Positions 7,882-12,778 of a stretch of DNA of 12,778 nucleotides are shown one piece after another. The notes beneath the pieces were generated by a model. The model was given only the letters and a program-made list of their open reading frames with translations, did not search any database and had not been told where the DNA came from. This stretch comes from CAZBQG01 sp964493945 (GTDB lineage Bacteria; Pseudomonadota; Alphaproteobacteria; Rhodospirillales; UBA2165), in assembly GCA_964493945.1 (NCBI GenBank), contig CAZBQG010000122.1, positions 1 through 12,778 of the forward strand. The letters run 5' to 3'. Both the position numbers and the translations under genes were made by a program. Numbering within the stretch: position 1 is the stretch's first letter; each line of letters starts with the position of its first letter.

Positions 7882-7888
7882 GGGAGGG
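7882..7888 (+). promoter_or_regulatory. Shine-Dalgarno fixing the GTG start of the CoA-transferase
   Basis: GGGAGGG ends four bases before GTG 7893. It is the strongest such site in the window and selects this GTG rather than an upstream ATG in another frame. It follows a short 65-bp gap that shows no other recognisable signal. Confidence 0.65.
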
Positions 7889-7892
7889 AAAA

Positions 7893-9068
7893 GTGGCCCG
7901 TGTTCTAAAGAATATCCGCGTCGTCGAATTGGGAACCTTCATCACCGGTCCCTGCGCCGCACTGCAATTGGCCGATCTGGGCGCCGATGTGGTGAAGGTG
8001 GAACAGCCGGGCCGGGGCGATCCGTTCCGCAATTACGAAGGCCAGCTCTATGGGCCATCCTTCCGCGCCTATAATGCGCGCAAACGCAGCCTGACGCTCA
8101 ATCTGAAAGAGCCCGCCGCCCGTGAGGTCTTCGAGAGGCTGATTTCCACCGCCGACGTGCTGATCGAAAATTACCGCCCGGGCGTCATGGACAAGCTGGA
8201 TTACGGATGGCCCAGACTGCATGAGCTTAATCCCGGACTTTTATATTGTTCGATCACCGGCTTTGGCGCCACGGGCCCTTATGCGGACCGGCCCTGTTAT
8301 GACACGGTGGCGCAAGCCTTGAGCGGCTATCTGGGCCAAGTTCTGGACCGGGATGACCCCAAGGTCCGGGGGCCAGCCCTGGCCGATGCGGTGAGCGGCA
8401 TGTTCGCCGCCATCGGCATTCTGGGGGCGCTGGTGGAGCGCGGCCAGACCGGTATCGGGCGACGCGTCGAGGTGGCCATGCTGGACAGCCTGATTGCGCT
8501 GGCCACCACTTCTTTTGCCGGCTATTTCGCATCGGGTGTGATCCCCGATTCTACCAGCCGGCCCAGCGTATCACAATCCTATGCGCTTCTCTGCGCCGAC
8601 GGGAAATTGGTGGCGCTCCATTTGGCGGCGGTCGATAAATTTTTTAAATCCCTGATGGGCGCCATCGGACGGCCCGAAATGGCGGAAGATGAACGTTTCG
8701 CATCCCGGGAATTGCGGGCCAAAAATTACGCCACCCTTACCGCCGAATTACAGGTTTCCTTCAAGGATCACTCCCGTGATTACTGGCTCAAGCAATTGGC
8801 CGAATATGACGTGCCCCATGCACCCATCGCCACATTGGACGAGGTAATGGAACACCCCCAGGTGAAGTTCAACGGCATCTTCCAAAAGATGCAACACCCG
8901 ACGGAAGGCGAGGTCATGAATATACGCCGGCCAATTTTGTTTGATGGCGACAGGGATGCGGGCGACATGCCGCCACCGGCCCTGGGCGAACATACCGAAT
9001 CCATTCTGGGTGATCTGGGTTATGGCGAAGACGAAATCAAAACCCTGGCCAGCGACGGTGTGATCTGA
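7893..9068 (+). CDS. family III CoA-transferase (CaiB/BaiF)
   Basis: A 391-residue family III CoA-transferase, which moves CoA between a donor acyl-CoA (such as succinyl-CoA) and a carboxylic acid through aspartyl-CoA anhydride intermediates. The N-terminal VVELGTFITGPCAALQLADL and GADVVKVEQPGRGD blocks, then RKRSLTLNLKEP and a YCSITGFGATGPYADRP loop, are diagnostic. The catalytic Asp is Asp165 in PALADAVSGMFAAIGILGAL. The C-terminal half keeps the usual DVPHAPIATLDEVMEHPQV segment. Length matches the family (about 390-410). Likely job in this operon is to activate an acid made by the carboxylase, or recycle CoA from a pathway product; the acid is unknown. Start is GTG with a strong Shine-Dalgarno. 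Only two bases separate its stop from the next gene. Confidence 0.93.
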   Translation: MARVLKNIRVVELGTFITGPCAALQLADLGADVVKVEQPGRGDPFRNYEGQLYGPSFRAYNARKRSLTLNLKEPAAREVFERLISTADVLIENYRPGVMDKLDYGWPRLHELNPGLLYCSITGFGATGPYADRPCYDTVAQALSGYLGQVLDRDDPKVRGPALADAVSGMFAAIGILGALVERGQTGIGRRVEVAMLDSLIALATTSFAGYFASGVIPDSTSRPSVSQSYALLCADGKLVALHLAAVDKFFKSLMGAIGRPEMAEDERFASRELRAKNYATLTAELQVSFKDHSRDYWLKQLAEYDVPHAPIATLDEVMEHPQVKFNGIFQKMQHPTEGEVMNIRRPILFDGDRDAGDMPPPALGEHTESILGDLGYGEDEIKTLASDGVI

Positions 9069-9070
9069 GC

Positions 9071-10537
9071 ATGCAGCCCATTCAATTTGTCGATACCACC
9101 ATCCGTGACGGCAATATGAGCCTCTGGGCCTGCAACTTGCGGACCGGCATGATCATGCCCGTCATGGAACAATTCGACCGCGTGGGGTTCATCGCCCAGG
9201 AGGTCATCGCCAGCGCTTTTTTCAAGAAACTGGTGCGCGAATTAAAGGACGATCCGTGGGAAAGATTGCGCCTGATCAACAAACATATGCCCAACACGCC
9301 CATGCGCGCGATCATGGGGCGTTCCGTCACCGCTTTTGAATTCACGCCCCATTCGGTGACCAAGCTGTTCATCCAGCGCCTGGCCGCCAACGGCATCCGC
9401 GAGGTGCGCATTTCGGACAGTTCCAACACCGTTGCCAATTGGCAATTGCGCTTGGCCGATTATCAAGAGGCGGACCTCAAAACCATCATCAATCTGATCT
9501 ATTCAATCTCGCCCGTGCACACCGATGATTATTACCGGGAACGGACCCGGGAAGCCGCCAAACTGGGCGCCGACCGGCTTTGCCTGAAAGACCCGGGCGG
9601 ATTGCTGACGCCCGAACGGACCCGCGATCTGGCCCAGGTGATGCTCGCGGAAGCGGGCGATACGCCTTTGGAATTCCACACCCATTGCATTACGGGGCTG
9701 GGCCCCATCTGTGCCCTGGAAGCGATCCAGGCCGGCATCGGCATCATCAATACGGCGACGCCGCCCCTGGCCAACGCGTCTTCCAACCCGTCGGTCTTCA
9801 ATGTCTGCGAGAATGCCCAGGCGCTGGGCTACAGCCCGGCCATCGATCTGGAAGCCCTGAAACCCATATCCGAACATTTCGAGAAGGTAGCCCAACAAAA
9901 CAGTTTTCCCATCGGTACTCCCGCCGAATACAGCCAGGCCTCCTATATGCATCAGGTGCCGGGCGGTATGATTTCCAATCTGCGCCATCAGCTTGGCTTG
10001 ATAAATCATGCGGATAAGCTGGACCAGGTTCTGGAGGAGACGGCCAGGGTCAGAGAAGAGCTGGGCTATCCCATCATGGTCACGCCCTATTCCCAGTTCG
10101 TCGGCGCCCAGGCGGTGATGAATGTGATCATGGGGGAGCGCTATAAGCAGATCAGCGATCAGGTCATCCAATATGCCATGGGCTTCTGGGGTGAGGAGGA
10201 GCGGGGCGCGGTTGACAAGAATCTCCTGGACAGAATTTGCACCTCGCCCCGCGCCCGGGAATTGGAGGGTTGGCAAATACCCGAACCCTCCATCGAAGAG
10301 GTGCGCAAGCAAATGGGAGGAACGGACCTGGATGGTGATGAATTCTTGCTGCACTTTTTCGCAGGCGGCGAGGCGGTGGCCGCCATGCGCGCCGCACCCC
10401 CGCCTTCCGAATATTCCGTGGATGGCACCCAGCCCGTCGTCACCCTGATCAAGGAACTGATGAAAAAGCCCAATTTCTCATCGGTGCGGATCGAGGGTGA
10501 TGGATTGGCGCTGCACCTGGTTTCTTCCAAGCAATAA
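9071..10537 (+). CDS. biotin-dependent carboxyltransferase (pyruvate carboxylase / oxaloacetate decarboxylase alpha type), divergent active site
   Basis: A 488-residue DRE-TIM-barrel carboxyltransferase of the pyruvate carboxylase/OadA/transcarboxylase 5S family, moving CO2 between carboxybiotin and a small acceptor. Metal ligands are in place: Asp13 in DTTIRDGN, Lys173 in CLKDPGGLLTP (the carbamylated Lys of pyruvate carboxylase), and His203/His205 in FHTH. HQVPGGMISNL (294-304), VTPYSQFVGAQAVMNV and GERY follow as in OadA. It differs at the acceptor site: RDGNM has Met16 where HQ-type enzymes have a pyruvate-contacting Gln, the MLLRGxNxVGY-like segment reads IMGRSVTAF, and DTA reads NTA (227-229). 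The acceptor is therefore probably not pyruvate. No biotin domain is fused; the carrier is the next gene. No clear Shine-Dalgarno, start two bases after the CoA-transferase stop, so coupled translation is likely. Confidence 0.9.
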   Translation: MQPIQFVDTTIRDGNMSLWACNLRTGMIMPVMEQFDRVGFIAQEVIASAFFKKLVRELKDDPWERLRLINKHMPNTPMRAIMGRSVTAFEFTPHSVTKLFIQRLAANGIREVRISDSSNTVANWQLRLADYQEADLKTIINLIYSISPVHTDDYYRERTREAAKLGADRLCLKDPGGLLTPERTRDLAQVMLAEAGDTPLEFHTHCITGLGPICALEAIQAGIGIINTATPPLANASSNPSVFNVCENAQALGYSPAIDLEALKPISEHFEKVAQQNSFPIGTPAEYSQASYMHQVPGGMISNLRHQLGLINHADKLDQVLEETARVREELGYPIMVTPYSQFVGAQAVMNVIMGERYKQISDQVIQYAMGFWGEEERGAVDKNLLDRICTSPRARELEGWQIPEPSIEEVRKQMGGTDLDGDEFLLHFFAGGEAVAAMRAAPPPSEYSVDGTQPVVTLIKELMKKPNFSSVRIEGDGLALHLVSSKQ

Positions 10538-10552
10538 TGCGGGAATTGGACT

Positions 10553-11044
10553 TTGGATAAGAGAGAATTGACCCACGCGGAGATCATGGAAATCGTCGAA
10601 TTGTTTGAGACTTCCGGCGAGCTTGGCGCGCTGCATTTAAGATATGGCGATACGGTCCTGGATCTGCAAAAGCCCGGAACCGAAAGTGCCTCCCTGAAAG
10701 ATACCCAGGCGCCGCCCGCTCAGCCCAGCGCCGAGGCGGCGCCTGCACCCCAGCCCAAAAAGCCCGCCGCGCAGATTCCGGCCGGCGCATTTCAGATAAA
10801 ATCCCCCAGCGTCGGAACCTTCTACCAGGCGCCGGAGCCGGGTGCCACGCCCTTTGTTTCCGTCGGCCAGAAGGTCACGCCGGCGACGACGGTATGCATC
10901 ATTGAGATCATGAAGGTGATGAACGCCCTGCAGGCCGGATGCTCAGGCACCGTCTCTCAAATCCTCGTGGAGAACGAGGAGATGGTCGAATACGACCAAT
11001 GCCTGATCGTCATCGACCCTGATCAGGAACAACCGGCAAGATAA
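10553..11044 (+). CDS. biotin carboxyl carrier protein (AccB-like)
   Basis: A 163-residue AccB-like carrier. Residues 1-40 form the charged N-terminal region found in AccB; residues 41-78 are a Pro/Ala-rich linker; residues 80-157 are the biotinyl domain. It has SPSVGTFYQAPEPGATPFVSVG and the attachment motif EIMKVMN, with the biotinylated residue predicted as Lys121 (usual motif E[AS]MK[ML]MN, so Ala to Ile and a Val here). It most likely serves the carboxyltransferase just upstream. A biotin carboxylase to load it is not in the window. The start is TTG 10553: an in-frame TAA at 10535-10537, the stop of the previous gene, blocks earlier starts, and a weak GGGA lies eight bases upstream; TTG 10568 or ATG 10586 would trim the N-terminal helix. 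The 3' end overlaps the opposite-strand hydrolase by 35 bp. Confidence 0.88.
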   Translation: MDKRELTHAEIMEIVELFETSGELGALHLRYGDTVLDLQKPGTESASLKDTQAPPAQPSAEAAPAPQPKKPAAQIPAGAFQIKSPSVGTFYQAPEPGATPFVSVGQKVTPATTVCIIEIMKVMNALQAGCSGTVSQILVENEEMVEYDQCLIVIDPDQEQPAR

Positions 11045-12647
11045 GCCTGGACGGGTAGGCGGCATCATGATGGATGGTGTCCCGGCCTACCTTGTGGGGC
11101 AGATATTGGTGGGTGAAGGGCGCATCGGTGAAAGGCGAATCCCCGTTGGCGATTTCCAGGCGGATGCGGTGGCCGGCCTTGAACAGATTTGAGGCCGGAT
11201 GAATCTCGATCTGGAATTCATAAACCTCGCCCGGGGTAATGGGTTCGGGTGCGTCATGAATGTAGTAGGGCCGGAGGGCGGTGGAGCGCACCTCGTCCTT
11301 GGCCCGGTGGGATGCCTTTAGCCAGCCCTTGGTGATGACCTGGGATGCCGGCTGGCGGCCCGATGCGCGCTCTTCATCAGATTGGGGGAATTGATCCGAT
11401 AGTTTGATGATGAAATCCGTGTCGGGCTGATCGGAACTGGCGAACAATTCCAACAAAACCGGACCCGTGATTTCCGTATCTTCCTCGAGCGGCGGCGTCA
11501 CGAAGGTCAGGACGCCGCCTATGGGATCGGGCCCGAATTTGCCCATGGAAACGACGCCCAAGGCCCATTTATGGTCCGGGTAATCATAGGAGGTTTCGCC
11601 GCCCGCCTGCGATGGGGTTTCTCTCGAAAGGCTGCCGTCATTTAAAGATGCCACGCTGTTGGACTTCGCATCACCTAAATAATAGGAGACCTGTTCCGCC
11701 CTCTTCAGCGGCCATTCAGTTTCGGACCGGTAGGCGTTGGCACCGCGCACAAATATCTCGACGGGCGGTTCATCCATAACGCCGTTATCCACGCCTTTCA
11801 GATGATGGTCATAAAAGGGCAAAAAATATTGTTCATGAAATTCCGGCTGATCAAAGAGATGGACCGCCTCGCTGACGCTGCCGGCCCCCGTGACAACGAG
11901 CCTTTTCGGGCCTGAAAGTTCCTCATAGGCCAGTACATTTCCCCTGAGATGCAATCCGACCTTGCCCCAGGCACCGACCGACAAGACGGGTACCTTGATT
12001 TCCGAAAGACGCAGATGGGCGCATCTTTCCTGCCACCAACCGTCGAAGGTCTGATGAAGCATGATTTCTTTCGCCAGGTCCTTCGTCAATTCCCGCCCCG
12101 AATTGTCGCCAGCCGCCCGGTGCAAATTGTTGGTCCGGATCATATTGTACCAATTGGCGAAAAATTCACCGTAGATGCCGCCGATATAGACCGAGTCCCG
12201 GTAGAGATCGATCATCCCGTCATAAGGCGCGATGCAGGCAAGATGGGGAGGATTCTGAATGCCCATGAACCATTGGGTCATGGCGTAATAAGACTGCCCG
12301 ATGCCGCCGACCTTTCCGGTGGACCAGGATTGGGCGGCAATCCATTCGATCACATCGTATAAATCTTGCTGCTCCGTCTCATCCAACAGGCCAAACTCGC
12401 CTTCCGATTTGCCGGTCCCCCGCGTGTCGGCGTGCACATAGCTGTAGCCGTGCTCCATATACCATTCCACCGGCCCGGTTTCGCGCCAGGGAAAGATGCT
12501 GTGGACAGGAATATCATCCGTGTCATAGCGATAGGGCGACGGCGCAAAAAGAGTGGGGTAGGCGCCTTCCTCGTCGGGCAGATATATGCGGACGGCGATT
12601 TTGACTCTGTCCCGCATGGGGACCATGACGTCGCTTGTTACCCTCAT
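11010..12647 (-). CDS. CocE/NonD family alpha/beta hydrolase (X-Pro dipeptidyl-peptidase S15 type)
   Basis: A 545-residue hydrolase of the CocE/NonD (cocaine esterase, peptidase S15) family, which cleaves esters or acyl-amino acid bonds. Residues 1-130 have the opening MVPMRDRVKIAVRIYLP, the oxyanion-type PYRYD, YVHADTRGTGKSEG and nucleophile motif GGIGQSYYA with Ser119 (Ala122 where GxSYxG is usual). FYDHHLKGVDNGVMDEPPVEIFV (278-300) and the C-terminal jelly-roll (from about 350) complete the family pattern. The segments that normally carry the acid and base of the triad read GAWGKVG (225-231) and VTGAGSVSEA (252-261) in place of GWxD and GPWxH, so activity is uncertain. No signal peptide is seen. 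It starts within 4 bp of an upstream minus-strand ORF and converges on the carboxylase operon, overlapping its last gene. The overlap and opposite strand say it is a separate transcription unit. Confidence 0.88.
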   Translation of the reverse strand: MRVTSDVMVPMRDRVKIAVRIYLPDEEGAYPTLFAPSPYRYDTDDIPVHSIFPWRETGPVEWYMEHGYSYVHADTRGTGKSEGEFGLLDETEQQDLYDVIEWIAAQSWSTGKVGGIGQSYYAMTQWFMGIQNPPHLACIAPYDGMIDLYRDSVYIGGIYGEFFANWYNMIRTNNLHRAAGDNSGRELTKDLAKEIMLHQTFDGWWQERCAHLRLSEIKVPVLSVGAWGKVGLHLRGNVLAYEELSGPKRLVVTGAGSVSEAVHLFDQPEFHEQYFLPFYDHHLKGVDNGVMDEPPVEIFVRGANAYRSETEWPLKRAEQVSYYLGDAKSNSVASLNDGSLSRETPSQAGGETSYDYPDHKWALGVVSMGKFGPDPIGGVLTFVTPPLEEDTEITGPVLLELFASSDQPDTDFIIKLSDQFPQSDEERASGRQPASQVITKGWLKASHRAKDEVRSTALRPYYIHDAPEPITPGEVYEFQIEIHPASNLFKAGHRIRLEIANGDSPFTDAPFTHQYLPHKVGRDTIHHDAAYPSRLILPVVPDQGR

Positions 12648-12778
12648 GATTTTTCTTTCAGCCTCCGGTTGGTAGCAGTCTCTCGGGCCGCCATGCTAAG
12701 ATGTCCTTTTTCTGGGGTAAAGCGGCCCAGACAATTATCGCAAATGATTTGACGCTCCGTCCAATCTTGGTAATGCTG
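12644..12778 (-). CDS. 3' end of a minus-strand gene with a CxxC motif (partial, runs off the right edge)
   Basis: An open frame of 44 codons enters from the right edge on the minus strand and stops at TGA (12644-12646), overlapping the ATG of the CocE-like gene in an ATGA arrangement. The visible end contains RQIICDNCLGRFTPE, with one CxxC that could be half of a zinc site, and then a basic tail ending NRRLKEKS. A second frame is also open here for a while but lacks the overlap. The protein cannot be identified; it is probably cotranscribed with the hydrolase. Confidence 0.45.
   Translation of the reverse strand, partial: QHYQDWTERQIICDNCLGRFTPEKGHLSMAARETATNRRLKEKS

Noticed and set aside
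7828..7908. 26-residue ORF starting directly after the racemase-like stop (TGAATG) and overlapping the CoA-transferase start
   Set aside because: No good ribosome site of its own beyond coupling, no hydrophobic or conserved pattern, and the strong Shine-Dalgarno inside it serves the GTG at 7893. Probably chance.
9503..10354. 283-codon antisense open frame inside the carboxyltransferase
   Set aside because: The sense frame holds the metal ligands and family motifs; antisense openness follows from codon bias.
1..12778. tRNA or rRNA genes, CRISPR array, insertion sequence ends, integrase or attachment sites
   Set aside because: No tRNA-like arms, spaced direct repeats, transposase motifs or terminal inverted repeats were seen; the window is nearly all protein-coding.

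Overview
The window reads as bacterial chromosome, moderately GC-rich (roughly 60% by eye) and almost fully coding. Gene style (tight spacing, ATGA overlaps, GTG/TTG starts) and protein families suggest a proteobacterium, most likely an alphaproteobacterium; this is inference, since no marker gene is present.

Layout. Positions 1-11044 hold one run of co-directional plus-strand genes: the last codons of a possible upstream gene; a YtcJ-like amidohydrolase (40-1746); a 55-codon ORF that looks like the C-terminal tail of an SsuC/TauC-type ABC permease (1743-1910); a 127-bp gap; a citryl-CoA-lyase-like protein (2038-2814); HyuA (2815-4941); HyuB carrying an acetone-carboxylase-gamma-like Cys4 extension (4934-7129); an Asp/Glu/hydantoin-racemase-family protein (7144-7827); a family III (CaiB/BaiF) CoA-transferase (7893-9068); a pyruvate carboxylase/OadA-type carboxyltransferase (9071-10537); and a biotin carboxyl carrier protein (10553-11044). 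From 2038 on, gaps between genes are 65 bp or less, which fits one operon. On the minus strand, converging on it, lie a CocE/NonD-family hydrolase (11010-12647) and, overlapping its start by 4 bp, the end of another gene that runs off the right edge.

How the genes may work together (inference). HyuA plus HyuB with a gamma-like zinc domain resembles the acetone/acetophenone carboxylase architecture more than a plain hydantoinase, so the pair may be an ATP-dependent carboxylase; a hydantoinase or oxoprolinase role remains possible. A CoA-transferase, a C-C lyase of the citryl-CoA lyase fold and a biotin-dependent carboxyltransferase with its carrier would allow carboxylation, CoA activation, cleavage and a second (trans/de)carboxylation. 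No biotin carboxylase is encoded here. Several enzymes lack residues normal for the best-known members of their families: the second racemase Cys, the pyruvate-site Gln of the carboxyltransferase, the citrate-synthase-type Asp, and the Asp/His of the CocE triad. That points to a substrate different from the textbook ones. The set is the best candidate for an undescribed catabolic pathway in this window.
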